Shown here one piece after another: positions 18,498 to 27,349 of a stretch of 64,000 nt of DNA. Location: contig NZ_JAECRZ010000005.1 of assembly GCF_016019955.1 (NCBI RefSeq), positions 186,001 to 250,000 on the forward strand, written 5' to 3'. Positions within the stretch are counted from its first letter, which is position 1. Every line of letters begins with the position of its first letter. The stretch comes from Thiosulfatihalobacter marinus. GTDB lineage: Bacteria; Pseudomonadota; Alphaproteobacteria; Rhodobacterales; Rhodobacteraceae. The notes beneath the pieces were generated by a model that worked only from the letters and a program-made list of their open reading frames with translations, searched no databases and had not been told where the DNA came from. The position numbers were made by a program, and so were the translations under genes.

Positions 18498-19577
18498 CTA
18501 GTCTTTCAGGTCCGCCAGAATTTCCGCGCTGTGCTCTCCACGATTGGGTGCAGGGCGCGGGGTGTGTACATCTCCGTCAAACCGAGGGGCGGGGGCGGCT
18601 TGCAGCACGCCGCCTGGGCTTTGCCAGGTGTGACGTTCGATCATGTGCGGGCTGTGGGCGGATTCTTCGGGCGACAGTACGACGGCGACGCAGGCGTCAG
18701 AGCCGGTAAAGAGCGTATCCCAGTGAATTCGCGGCTCGGCGGAAAAGATCGCGGACAGGCGCGCGGTGAGTTCGGGCCAGCGCGACTTGTCCATCTGGTG
18801 CTGAAAGTCGGGATCATCGGACAGCCCCATCAGGCGCAGGAATTCGGCGTAGAATTGCGGTTCCAGGCATTGCACGGATATGAAACCGTCATCGGCGCAG
18901 GCATAGCTGCGGCTCCAGTGCGGGCCGTCCAGCAGGCTTTGGCCGCGTGCCGGAGACAGGCCGCCGGCCTGGCGGATGGCCATGAGCAGGGTCATCATAT
19001 GGGCCGACCCGTCCACGATGGCCGCATCCACCACGGTGCCGCGCCCGGTGGCGCGGGCGTTGAGAATGCCCGCCAGAAGGCCCACGACGAGATAAAGCGC
19101 GCCGCCGCCGATATCGCCCACGAGGGTGGCGGGGGTGACCGGGGGCTGGCCGGGTTCGGAGGCGTAATAAAGCGCGCCGGATTGGGCAATGTAGTTGAGA
19201 TCATGCCCGGCGGTTTGTGCACGCGGTCCGGTCTGGCCCCAGCCGGTCATGCGGCCATAGACCAGCGCGGGGTTGTCGGCGTGGCAGGGTTCGGGGCCAA
19301 GGCCCAGCCGCTCCATCACACCGGGGCGGAAACCTTCGATCAGGGCATCGGCGCCGGCGATCAGCCGGCGGGCGGTTTGCAGGTCGTCCGGGTCTTTGAG
19401 ATCGAGCGCGATCGAGCGTTTGCCCCGGTCAAGCACGCTGGCCTCGGCGGTGACGGGACCGCCCTTGCCCTTGCGGTGGATGGTGATCACGTCGGCGCCC
19501 AGATCGGCCAGGGTCATGGCGGCAAAGGGGCCGGGGCCGAGGCCTTCGATTTCGATGATGCGGATACCGTTGAGCAT
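18498..19577 (-). CDS. CaiB/BaiF-family CoA transferase or alpha-methylacyl-CoA racemase
   Basis: A 359-aa type III CoA transferase-fold protein. The family motifs include VIEIEG-type opening (IRIIEIEGLGPGPFAAMTLA), the ADVI-HR strand, KRSIALDLKDPDD, DALIEGFRPGVMERLGLG, and the catalytic Asp region GHDLNYIAQSGAL; the latter H-D-x-N-Y pattern is typical of alpha-methylacyl-CoA racemases (His/Asp pair). It is the last gene of a six-gene minus-strand operon with a dehydrogenase, two hydratases, an SDR and a thiolase, which suits a racemase acting on 2-methyl acyl-CoAs. Substrate is inferred only. Confidence 0.82.
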   Translation of the reverse strand: MLNGIRIIEIEGLGPGPFAAMTLADLGADVITIHRKGKGGPVTAEASVLDRGKRSIALDLKDPDDLQTARRLIAGADALIEGFRPGVMERLGLGPEPCHADNPALVYGRMTGWGQTGPRAQTAGHDLNYIAQSGALYYASEPGQPPVTPATLVGDIGGGALYLVVGLLAGILNARATGRGTVVDAAIVDGSAHMMTLLMAIRQAGGLSPARGQSLLDGPHWSRSYACADDGFISVQCLEPQFYAEFLRLMGLSDDPDFQHQMDKSRWPELTARLSAIFSAEPRIHWDTLFTGSDACVAVVLSPEESAHSPHMIERHTWQSPGGVLQAAPAPRFDGDVHTPRPAPNRGEHSAEILADLKD

Positions 19578-19588
19578 GTGAGTTTTCC

Positions 19589-20413
19589 TTAGCCGAGCGT
19601 GAAGCCGCCGCCCACAGTCAGCACCTGACCGGAGACATAATTCGATTCCGGTATGCAGAAGAGATAGACCCCGCCTGCCGCCTCTTCCGGGGTGCCGCCG
19701 CGCCCCATCGGGACCATGGCGGCAAAGCCGCCCGCGACCTTGGTGGGGATACCGATGCCCACCTCGTTGCCATCCACGGTGATGGTTTTCTTTTCATCGG
19801 TGGCTTCGGTCAGGCGGGTTTCGATATAGCCGAAGGCAACGCAGTTCACGCAGACCTTGGAGCGCCCCCATTCCTTGGCCATGGTTTTGGTCAGGCCGAC
19901 AATGGCCGCTTTGGCGGAGGAATAATTGGCCTGTCCGACATTGCCGCCAAGACCGGCGACCGACGAGATATTGACCACCTTGCGGAAGACTTCGCGACCC
20001 TCTTCTGCCTCTTGTTTGGCAGCGCCCTTGATGAAACCGGAGGCCGCCCGCAGGATGCGGAACGGGGCTTTGACATGCACGTCCAACATGGCATCGAACT
20101 GGTCATCGCTCATGTGGCCAATCATGCTGTCCCATGTGTAGCCGGCATTGTTGACGATGATGTCCACCGCGTTCCATTTCTCGATGCCTGCGCCGATGAA
20201 GCGTTCGGCAAAGCCGTCCTCGGTGACAGAGCCGGGCACGGAAATGGCATGGCCGCCTGCGGCGGTGATTTCCTCGACCACGGCCATGGCGGGCGCGTCT
20301 TCGAGATCGTTGACGACCACGTTGGCGCCTTCGGAGGCGAGTTTCAGGGCGACGGCGCGGCCGATGCCATTGCCCGCGCCGGTGACATAGGCGGTTTTGC
20401 CTGTGAGTTTCAT
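19589..20413 (-). CDS. short-chain dehydrogenase (3-hydroxyacyl-CoA/3-oxoacyl type)
   Basis: A 274-aa SDR with an intact set of motifs: TGAGNGIG cofactor loop, NNAG, catalytic Ser in NISSVAG and YSSAK. It ends YVSGQVLTVGGGFTLG, as in FabG-like enzymes. In a beta-oxidation operon it is best read as the dehydrogenase acting on a 3-hydroxyacyl-CoA. An insertion around residues 130-145 (AAKQEAEEGREVF) lies before the catalytic Ser, as in longer HSD17B4-like SDRs. GGAAGG precedes the ATG. It is 11 bp upstream of the CaiB-family gene. Confidence 0.88.
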   Translation of the reverse strand: MKLTGKTAYVTGAGNGIGRAVALKLASEGANVVVNDLEDAPAMAVVEEITAAGGHAISVPGSVTEDGFAERFIGAGIEKWNAVDIIVNNAGYTWDSMIGHMSDDQFDAMLDVHVKAPFRILRAASGFIKGAAKQEAEEGREVFRKVVNISSVAGLGGNVGQANYSSAKAAIVGLTKTMAKEWGRSKVCVNCVAFGYIETRLTEATDEKKTITVDGNEVGIGIPTKVAGGFAAMVPMGRGGTPEEAAGGVYLFCIPESNYVSGQVLTVGGGFTLG

Positions 20414-20433
20414 TTTGATTCCTTCCAGAGGCT

Positions 20434-20571
20434 CAGACGGGCAGCGCCTGCCTGGGTAGGCGCTTGGGTGTTGCAGTAGATCAAGTTACGCCCAGCATGT
20501 AGCAAGTGACTTGCCCGCACCCGGACAGGTTCAAAGCGCCTGCCGAGGGGCAGGCAGGCGCTGCCCGTCTG
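20434..20571. repeat. 19-bp perfect inverted repeat, REP-like
   Basis: CAGACGGGCAGCGCCTGCC (20434-20452) and its exact reverse complement (20553-20571) flank about 100 bp between the SDR and the acyl-CoA dehydrogenase. Each arm also takes part in a local hairpin: AGCGCCT with AGGCGCT (20443-20465) and AGCGCCTGCC with GGCAGGCGCT (20535-20562). Confidence 0.9.
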
Positions 20572-20584
20572 TGCCGGGCGTTTT

Positions 20585-21733
20585 TCATGCCACATCCAGC
20601 GAGCGGGCGATCACCTCTTTCATGATCTCGTTGGTGCCGCCATAGATCTTTTGCACGCGGGCATCGGTGTAAAGTTCCGAGATCGGGTATTCGGACATGT
20701 AGCCATAGCCGCCGAACAGTTGCAGGCATTCGTCGATCACCTCGCATTGGGTCTGTGTGCCCCACCATTTGACCATCGCGGCCTTTTCGGCGGTCAGCCT
20801 GCCCTGTTCGAGTTCGGCAAGGCATTGGTCACAGAAGGCGGCAAGCAATTCGATCTTGGTGGCGGCTTCGGCCAGCTTGAAGCGGGTGTTCTGGAAATCC
20901 ATGATACGCTGGCCAAAGGCCTTGCGTTCCTTGACGTAGTCCAGCGTCAGATCCAGCGCGCATTGTGCCGATCCCAGCGCCATGAAGCCCAGGATGAGCC
21001 GTTCCCACGGGAGCTGTTTCATCAACTGGATGAAACCAAGCCCCTCTTCGCTGCCCAGAAGGTTGGTGAGCGGCACGCGCACATCCTCAAAGGCAAGTTC
21101 GGCGGTGTCGTTGCGCTTCATGCCCATCTTTTCCAAGCGGCGCCCGACGGAGAAACCTTCCAGCCCGTCTGTTTCCACGATAATCAGCGACACGCCCCGG
21201 CCCTTGGCCCCGGGATCGGTCTTGGCGACCAGCACGATCAGATCCGCGGTGGCGCCATTGGTGATGAAGGTCTTGGAGCCGTTGATCAGGTATTCGTTGC
21301 CGTCCCTGATCGCGGTGGTCTTGACCGCCTGAAGATCGGATCCGGTGCCCGGTTCGGTCATGGCGATCGCGGCGATCTTGTCGCCCGAGGCCAGATCGGG
21401 AAGCCAGCGGGCCTTTTGGTCTTCGGTGCCGAAAGCGGTGATGTAATGGGCGGCGATATTGTGCACCGACACGCCCCAGCCGGAATCCCCGGCCTTGGTT
21501 TGCTCCAGAAAGGTGACGGCGTCGAAATGGCGCGACAGGCCCAGCCCGCCGTGGTCCTCGGGGAAGGTGGCGCCCAGGATGCCAAGCTCGCCTGCTTTCT
21601 TCCAGAGCGTTTTCGGGATCACGCCAGCCTTGGTCCAGGCGTCCTTGTTGGGGGTGATTTCCTCGGCAAAGAAGCGCGCGACAGTGTCTGCAAAGGCGGT
21701 GTGGTCTTCGTTCATCCAGAGGTGGTTGGGCAT
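20585..21733 (-). CDS. acyl-CoA dehydrogenase
   Basis: A 382-aa FAD enzyme that introduces the 2,3 double bond in an acyl-CoA and passes electrons to ETF. It has all the family blocks: AMTEPGTGSDLQAVKTTA (FAD-binding), ITNGATADLIVLVAKTD, ERLILGFMALGSAQ, and the C-terminal YTDARVQKIYGGTNEIMKEVI, where the Glu of GGTNEI is the candidate catalytic base. Length is normal. AAGGAG precedes the ATG. It lies 2 bp downstream of a MaoC gene, in the operon; 171 bp with strong hairpins separate it from the SDR. Confidence 0.92.
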   Translation of the reverse strand: MPNHLWMNEDHTAFADTVARFFAEEITPNKDAWTKAGVIPKTLWKKAGELGILGATFPEDHGGLGLSRHFDAVTFLEQTKAGDSGWGVSVHNIAAHYITAFGTEDQKARWLPDLASGDKIAAIAMTEPGTGSDLQAVKTTAIRDGNEYLINGSKTFITNGATADLIVLVAKTDPGAKGRGVSLIIVETDGLEGFSVGRRLEKMGMKRNDTAELAFEDVRVPLTNLLGSEEGLGFIQLMKQLPWERLILGFMALGSAQCALDLTLDYVKERKAFGQRIMDFQNTRFKLAEAATKIELLAAFCDQCLAELEQGRLTAEKAAMVKWWGTQTQCEVIDECLQLFGGYGYMSEYPISELYTDARVQKIYGGTNEIMKEVIARSLDVA

Positions 21734-21735
21734 GG

Positions 21736-22161
21736 TCAGTCTCCTTGGGGGATGCGCACCAGCGCGTCGCCTTTGAGGGTTTGGGTGCCGTCGGCAAGGG
21801 TCACCGACAGGCGCAGACGCAGGTGAGGTGCGCCGTCATGTGTCAGGGTCTCGGTCACTTCACCCGTGCAGGTCAGGGTCGCGCCCACGGGGGTGATCGC
21901 CGAAAAGCGGGTCGAAAGGCTGGTGACGTTCTCTTGTCCGGCCCAGTCGGTGACAAGGCGGCCCAGCTGGGCCATGGACAACATGCCATGGGCGAATACG
22001 TCGTCCATCCCGGCCTTGCGGGCAAAATCGGTGTCGATATGGATCGGGTTGTGATCACCCGAGGCCCCGGCGTAAAGCGCCAGCGCGGTGCGGCTGATCG
22101 GGCCGAAGGTAAGCGGCGGGAGGGTATCGCCGATGGTGGCGGTGTGCGGTGTGATACTCAT
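21736..22161 (-). CDS. MaoC-fold (R)-enoyl-CoA hydratase, likely catalytic subunit
   Basis: A 141-aa single hot-dog protein. The hydratase-2 motif is intact: LYAGASGDHNPIHIDTDFA, with the catalytic D36 and H41, and the downstream AHGML. Its start overlaps the stop of the next MaoC-fold gene by 4 bp, so the two are translationally coupled and probably form a heteromer in which this chain supplies the active site. Confidence 0.85.
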   Translation of the reverse strand: MSITPHTATIGDTLPPLTFGPISRTALALYAGASGDHNPIHIDTDFARKAGMDDVFAHGMLSMAQLGRLVTDWAGQENVTSLSTRFSAITPVGATLTCTGEVTETLTHDGAPHLRLRLSVTLADGTQTLKGDALVRIPQGD

Positions 22162-22637
22162 GCCGCCCCCTGGTCCAGCCTGTGGATCAGATCGCGCCGC
22201 GCCTCGACCAGAAGGCCGCGATCGGGATGGGTGATGCGCTGGATCAGGGTGGCGATTTCCAGCTTGCCGCCCTTGGCATCCGCGAAACCGGCCACCTCGG
22301 TTTCCACGGTCACGGTGTCACCGGCAAACATCGCCCCGTGATAGGCATAGCTTTCGGTGCCGTGCAGCAGATAGCGCGTATCCGCGCCGATCAGGGCGAG
22401 TTGGTCCGGATCGCCCCGGCGCAGCAATGCCTTGCCCGCCATGGTGCCGACCACGACCGCATAGGTGGCGGTGGCCATGATGTCGGGATGCCCGGCGGCG
22501 CGGGCGGCGGCGATGTCGAAATGGATCGGGTTGGTTTCGCCGATGGTTTCGGCAAAGAAGGTCATCGCGCCGCGCTCCAGCGTGACCGACATGGGCGGGG
22601 TGGTTTGCCCTGCCGCGCTGCGATTGAACAGGCCCAT
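22158..22637 (-). CDS. MaoC N-terminal-type dehydratase, likely partner subunit
   Basis: A 159-aa hot-dog-fold protein of the MaoC_dehydrat_N (FAS1-like dehydratase) type. At the place of the D-x4-H dyad it has E34-T-N-P-I-H39, so the catalytic Asp is replaced by Glu. In ChsH1/ChsH2-type systems one chain is non-catalytic and shapes the tunnel; a similar role is inferred. The start at 22637 lies 4 bp after the thiolase stop, and its own stop overlaps the start of the following MaoC gene by 4 bp. Confidence 0.78.
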   Translation of the reverse strand: MGLFNRSAAGQTTPPMSVTLERGAMTFFAETIGETNPIHFDIAAARAAGHPDIMATATYAVVVGTMAGKALLRRGDPDQLALIGADTRYLLHGTESYAYHGAMFAGDTVTVETEVAGFADAKGGKLEIATLIQRITHPDRGLLVEARRDLIHRLDQGAA

Positions 22638-22641
22638 GTGG

Positions 22642-23826
22642 TCAGGCGGCCTGATACAGCGTGACCACGCAGGCGCCGCCAAGGCCCAGATTGTGTTGCA
22701 GGGCCGTTCTGGCGCCTTCGACCTGCCGCCGCTGGGCTGTGCCGCGCAATTGATGGGTCAGCTCGTAACATTGCGCCAGCCCGGTCGCGCCAAGCGGGTG
22801 GCCCTTGGACAACAGCCCGCCCGACGGGTTGGTCACGTATTTGCCGCCATAGGTGTTGTCGCCATCGGCGATGAATTTCTGCGCCGCGCCTTCGGGACAA
22901 AGGCCAAGCGCCTCGTAGGTGATCAGTTCGTTATGGGTGAAACAATCGTGCAGTTCGACCACGTCCACATCCGCGATATCGACGCCGGATTGCTCGACAA
23001 CCTGTTCGCGCGCGGCCCTGGACATGTCATAGCCGACAAGCTGCATCATGTCGTGGGCCTGGAAGGTCGACGGGTAATCGGTGGTCATGGCCTGCGCGGT
23101 GATCTGCACCGTGCTGTCCAGCCCGTGTTTGCGGGCAAAGCTTTCCGAGCACAGGATCGCCGCGGCCCCGCCGCAGGTGGGCGGGCAGGCCATCAGGCGG
23201 GTCATGACGCCTTCCCACATCATCGGGGCGGCCATGACCTGTTCCTCGGTCACTTCGGTGTTGAACAGAGCCAGCGGATTGTTGGCCGCGTGGCGGCTGG
23301 CCTTGGCGCGGATGCGCGCGAAATCGTTCAGTTCAGTGCCGTATTTCTCCATGTGGGATTTGCCCGCGCCGCCAAAATAGCGCAGCGCCAGCGGCACCTG
23401 GGAATTGCCGACAAGCGCGTCGGTTTCGGCATCGAAATCGTCAAACGGGGTGGGACGGTCGGTCCAGTGGCTGCCAAGCGCGCCGGGCTGCATCTGTTCA
23501 AAGCCCACCGCAAGCACGCAGTCGGCAATGCCGTGTTCGATGGCCTGGCGGGCCAGGTACAGCGCGGTGGAGCCGGTGGAGCAGTTGTTGTTCACATTGA
23601 CGATCGGGATGCCTGTCATGCCGACATGATAGAGCGCCTTCTGTCCCGAGGTGCTGTCGCCATAGACATAGCCGGCATAGGCCTGCTGGATCTGGTCATA
23701 GGACAGCCCGGCATCGGTCAGCGCGTCGCGGATCGCGGCGGCGCCCATCCTGTCATAGCTTTCGGATGCGCCGGGCTTGGCGAATTTGATCATGCCGACA
23801 CCGGCAACAATGGTCTTGGTGGTCAT
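22642..23826 (-). CDS. SCP2-type thiolase (lipid-transfer protein family)
   Basis: A 394-aa thiolase-fold protein. It opens TKTIVAGVGMIKFAKPG, has the nucleophile in NNNCSTGSTALYLA, a second conserved Cys/His in VELHDCFTHNE, and SGGLLSKGHPLGATGLAQ near the C-terminus. These match SCP2/SCPx-type thiolases, which handle bulky or 2-methyl-branched beta-ketoacyl-CoAs. The ATG at 23826 follows GGGGAGGACTCC. It is the first gene of the six-gene operon. No DUF35 partner gene is present. Confidence 0.87.
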   Translation of the reverse strand: MTTKTIVAGVGMIKFAKPGASESYDRMGAAAIRDALTDAGLSYDQIQQAYAGYVYGDSTSGQKALYHVGMTGIPIVNVNNNCSTGSTALYLARQAIEHGIADCVLAVGFEQMQPGALGSHWTDRPTPFDDFDAETDALVGNSQVPLALRYFGGAGKSHMEKYGTELNDFARIRAKASRHAANNPLALFNTEVTEEQVMAAPMMWEGVMTRLMACPPTCGGAAAILCSESFARKHGLDSTVQITAQAMTTDYPSTFQAHDMMQLVGYDMSRAAREQVVEQSGVDIADVDVVELHDCFTHNELITYEALGLCPEGAAQKFIADGDNTYGGKYVTNPSGGLLSKGHPLGATGLAQCYELTHQLRGTAQRRQVEGARTALQHNLGLGGACVVTLYQAA

Positions 23827-23938
23827 GGAGTCCTCCCCGATTCCGAAATGCGCTGGCCAGAGTATCCGGGGCGCGGGGCGCGGGATCAATCCGTAGGACC
23901 ACGGGTGACGCCATGTTGCCGCCCGGTTTGACGCAGGG

Positions 23939-26518
23939 TCACATGCCGGGGGGCTGCGGGTGCAGGGCCGCGCGCGACTCGTCCCACACATTACCGAGCC
24001 GCGCGACCTGGGTGTCAAACCCGCGCGTTTCGCCGGTCTTCAGTGCGGTCTCCATCTGCAACAGCGCGTTGCGCAGCCGGTTCAGCCCGAACACGGCTGC
24101 GCTGCCGGCGCTCTTGTGACAGCGCGCGGCAAGCACCTTTGCGCGCTCTGGCGCCGGTGGGCCACATACGAGATCGGACAGGAGCGTATCGGTTTCGGTG
24201 CAGAACCGGCCAAGCAGCCCGTCAAATACGTCATCGCCCAGCCCCGTCCGGGTGGCGTGCAGGTGCTGTGTGTCGATCAGCGTGGCCGCGTCCGGGCGCG
24301 CGGCGGCCGGGGCCGGGGCGCCCGATGAGATGGCTTCGATCAGGTCACGCAGCTGTGTTCCGGTGAGCGGTTTTGCCAGGAAACCGTTCATTCCGGCGCG
24401 CTCGATCTCGTGTCGGTCCTGTTGCAGCACATTGGCGGATACCGCGATGATCGGGCTGTCCCTGGAGGCGCCGTCCGAATTGCGAATGTTGCGCGCGGCC
24501 TGGAAGCCGTCCATCACCGGCATGGAGATATCCATCAGGATCACGTCGAACCGGTGGTTATGGGCATGGTTCATGCCCGACATGCCATTGGAGGTGCAGG
24601 TGACGGTGTGACCATCGCGTCGCAGCATCTGGCAGGTCACGTCGCGGTTGATCTCGTTGTCCTCGACCACGAGGATGTCGAGGGCGCGGGCCGCTGGTGC
24701 CGGGCTGTCCGCGCCGTCGGCATCTGTGCCGGGGCGGACGCGCCGGACCGGGAGGCGCAGCCAGAACACGCTGCCCACGCCCAGAGTGCTTTCCACGCCG
24801 ATTTCACCGCCCATTGCCTCGACGATGCGCCGCGCGATGCCCAGCCCAAGCCCGGTCCCCCCCGTAAGGCGGCCAAAGGACACGTCGCGGGTGACGAAAT
24901 CCTCGAATACGCGGTGCAGATCGGCCTCGGGGATACCCTGGCCGGTGTCGATCACCCGGATTTCGAGGGTGTCGGAGCGCTGCGTTCCATTCCCGGCGCC
25001 GTCCACGGCACCGGACAGTTCCAGCTCGATCTTGACCTGCCCGCGCGGCGTGAATTTCAGCGCGTTGCCCAGAAGGTTGAGCAGCACCTGTTCCAGCGCC
25101 GCGGGATCGAGGCGCAGCCAGGGCGCGGGCGGGCCGACCCAATGCCAGTCAAGCGTGGTGGCGTTGTGATCGGCCAGGCCGGTCTGGCCGTCGATCACGT
25201 TCTGGACGAGGTTGGACAGGTTGGTGGGGCGCGGGGTGATTTCGGCCTTGCCAGCCTCGAACCGGGCCAGATCCAGCACGCTGTCGACATGGCGCATCAG
25301 TACCTTGCCCGAGATGTCCATGTTGCGAACGAACTGGCCCTGTTCCGGCGTCAGATCGCTGCCCTGCAACAGGGCGAGGTTGCCCAGTAGGCCGTTCAGG
25401 GGGGTTCGGATTTCGTGGCTCATGACGGTGAGAAAGCTGGCCTTTGCCTGTTCGCCGGCCAGCGCCCTGTCGCGGGCCTGGACAAGTTCCTTTTCATCGG
25501 CAACCCGGCGGGAAATGTCGCGCAGGAAGGCAACCAGCAGATCGTCTTTACCGTCAAAGGCCGACTGGATCGCGATTTCCACCGGAAAGACCGTGCCATC
25601 AGCGCGCGTGGCGTCCAACTGGACCCGGCCATGGCCGACGATCGGGGCCTCGGGTTCGGAGCCGCCGGGAGCCGTGCGGCCGAAGTCGAACTCGCGCAGG
25701 CTTTCGGGGGCAAAGAACACGTCAATCCGGTGTCGGCGGGCCTCGGCGGCGTCCATGCCGAAAATGCGCTGTGCCGCTTCGTTGAATTCCAGAACCTGGC
25801 CATCGCGATCGGTCACGATCACGCCGTCCAGCGAAGTGGCCAGGATCGTGTTCATGCGCTGGTTGAGCCGTGCAAGCGCCGCCCCGCGGTCGCGGGTCTG
25901 GCGATAAATGCCAAGCATGTAGATCACCAGCCCGACCAGCGCCGCAACCAGCAGGATGGCCAGTACCGCGAGGCGGATCAGCGTATCGGCCACGTCTTCG
26001 CGGCGCGCGTCGGATTGACCGGCAAAATGACCAAGCGCAACCACGGCCAGCTTGCGCACATCAAGGCGCAGATCGCTGGCTTGCCGGACCAGATCGGGCA
26101 GGGCCGCGCGCAGCCGGTCGTCGGGCCCGTCCATCAGGGGAACCGTGTCATCGAGAAACCGTTGCGTCGCGTTGAGCGAGCCGCGAAAATTGCGCTCTGC
26201 GACGATCTGATGCAGGAAAGGCGAGCCGTAGAGCGTTTGTACCCGGTTGAAGAGGATGTCGAATTCCAGCCGGACCCGTTCGAGATCCGGTGTGCCGGTG
26301 GTCGTGGCCAGAATCACCGCGTTGGTGAATTCCAGCATTTCAACTTCCATCTGCGACAAAGTCCACTGGACGTTTTCGGAACTGGCCGACGCAAGGCGGC
26401 GCAGATTGCTGCGCACCTCGATTGACAGCAGCACCGCCAGAACCAGCAGCACGGCGGCAAACCCGGCCAGCACGGCGCCAAAACGGCGGGGGCGGGTCAG
26501 GTCGCGTACGCGCGACAT
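23939..26518 (-). CDS. hybrid histidine kinase (PAS-HisKA-HATPase-REC-HPt)
   Basis: An 859-aa membrane sensor kinase. In order: a first helix (about 14-32), a periplasmic sensor part of about 150 residues, a second helix (about 180-202), a PAS domain (VIVTDRDGQVLEFNEAAQRIFG), HisKA with H368 in MSHEIRTPLNG, a HATPase_c domain with N and G boxes (LLGNALKFTP; DTGQGIP; GTGLGLGIARRIV), a receiver domain with D663 in LMDISMPVMDG, and a C-terminal HPt with H801 in CHKSAGS. All phosphorelay residues are present. It lies 72 bp downstream of a small secreted protein and near a divergent LuxR-type regulator, its likely output. Confidence 0.93.
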   Translation of the reverse strand: MSRVRDLTRPRRFGAVLAGFAAVLLVLAVLLSIEVRSNLRRLASASSENVQWTLSQMEVEMLEFTNAVILATTTGTPDLERVRLEFDILFNRVQTLYGSPFLHQIVAERNFRGSLNATQRFLDDTVPLMDGPDDRLRAALPDLVRQASDLRLDVRKLAVVALGHFAGQSDARREDVADTLIRLAVLAILLVAALVGLVIYMLGIYRQTRDRGAALARLNQRMNTILATSLDGVIVTDRDGQVLEFNEAAQRIFGMDAAEARRHRIDVFFAPESLREFDFGRTAPGGSEPEAPIVGHGRVQLDATRADGTVFPVEIAIQSAFDGKDDLLVAFLRDISRRVADEKELVQARDRALAGEQAKASFLTVMSHEIRTPLNGLLGNLALLQGSDLTPEQGQFVRNMDISGKVLMRHVDSVLDLARFEAGKAEITPRPTNLSNLVQNVIDGQTGLADHNATTLDWHWVGPPAPWLRLDPAALEQVLLNLLGNALKFTPRGQVKIELELSGAVDGAGNGTQRSDTLEIRVIDTGQGIPEADLHRVFEDFVTRDVSFGRLTGGTGLGLGIARRIVEAMGGEIGVESTLGVGSVFWLRLPVRRVRPGTDADGADSPAPAARALDILVVEDNEINRDVTCQMLRRDGHTVTCTSNGMSGMNHAHNHRFDVILMDISMPVMDGFQAARNIRNSDGASRDSPIIAVSANVLQQDRHEIERAGMNGFLAKPLTGTQLRDLIEAISSGAPAPAAARPDAATLIDTQHLHATRTGLGDDVFDGLLGRFCTETDTLLSDLVCGPPAPERAKVLAARCHKSAGSAAVFGLNRLRNALLQMETALKTGETRGFDTQVARLGNVWDESRAALHPQPPGM

Positions 26519-26590
26519 CAGACCGGCGCGCCGGAAACAGGGGAAGGGCAGGGCAATCGGCGTAGGGGCAGGGCGATCATGCGCCAGAGC

Positions 26591-27112
26591 CTATTCGAGC
26601 ACGTCGAGCCTGTCGAGTTGCCAGACGCTGCGGGAATAAACCACCTCTGTGCGGTAGTGGTCAGAGGAATCGTAGGGATAGACAATCCACAACGGCCCCT
26701 TGTCGCGGCGCGGCATGGGCTGGCCGTCCATGGCGTAGGCGATGATGGGGACATTCGGTTCCAGTTCGGACACGTCGAATTCGGCCAGATAATCGTTGAT
26801 CGCCCAGGCGTCGACAGTGCTGCCCGAGATCCCCAGTTCCTGGAGCAGCACTGCCAGCGGTACACCCGTGAACTCGTGGACCCCTTCGGTCCACAAGGTC
26901 GTTGTCGAGAAGCTTTGCGCCGGTAGGGCGCGCAGCATCTCCATGTCGAACCGGGCCGTGTCCCCCGAGTTTGTCACGCTTATCTTGCCTGACACGGTCA
27001 GTACGACGCGCCCGGTTGGTTCAACCAAGGCACCCTCCGCCAGAGCGGCGGTCGTGAGTGGTAGCATGAGGCCGACGATCAGGGCGGAAATTGCCCGTCT
27101 CAACTTGCGCAT
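26591..27112 (-). CDS. secreted molybdopterin-oxidoreductase-fold protein without cysteine
   Basis: A 173-aa protein with a signal peptide (MRKLRRAISALIVGLMLPLTTAALA). The rest resembles the oxidored_molyb fold of sulfite-oxidase-like proteins (TTTLWTEGVHEFTGVPLAVLLQ; AINDYLAEF; PLWIVYPYD). The mature chain has no cysteine, so the Cys ligand of the molybdenum centre is missing; a sensing or structural role is inferred. The start at 27112 is preferred because it gives a standard signal peptide; an in-frame ATG at 27154 exists. It is 72 bp upstream of the hybrid kinase and likely in one operon with it. Confidence 0.7.
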   Translation of the reverse strand: MRKLRRAISALIVGLMLPLTTAALAEGALVEPTGRVVLTVSGKISVTNSGDTARFDMEMLRALPAQSFSTTTLWTEGVHEFTGVPLAVLLQELGISGSTVDAWAINDYLAEFDVSELEPNVPIIAYAMDGQPMPRRDKGPLWIVYPYDSSDHYRTEVVYSRSVWQLDRLDVLE

Positions 27113-27349
27113 CTGCTCGGGTTCCTCATCTCTTACATCGCCAATCTTGCACATATGTAGCAGATCCGGGAACCGCGCAAAGGGATAATGCCCTAGCCGA
27201 AAGGATAGGTTTTTTGCATGACCCTACGGCAGCGACTGGTCTATACTGGGGCTGCGCCAGGATCCCGCCGGACCGGTTGTCCTGTATTTTGGGGTTGATC
27301 ACGCGCTGCGTTGGTGGATTAGTGCCGCGTGTATTCGAGGTGAATCGAT

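Noticed and set aside
20471-20484. FNR-like TTGCA-GTAG-ATCAA
   Set aside because: Left half site differs at two of five bases; no oxygen-linked gene beside it.
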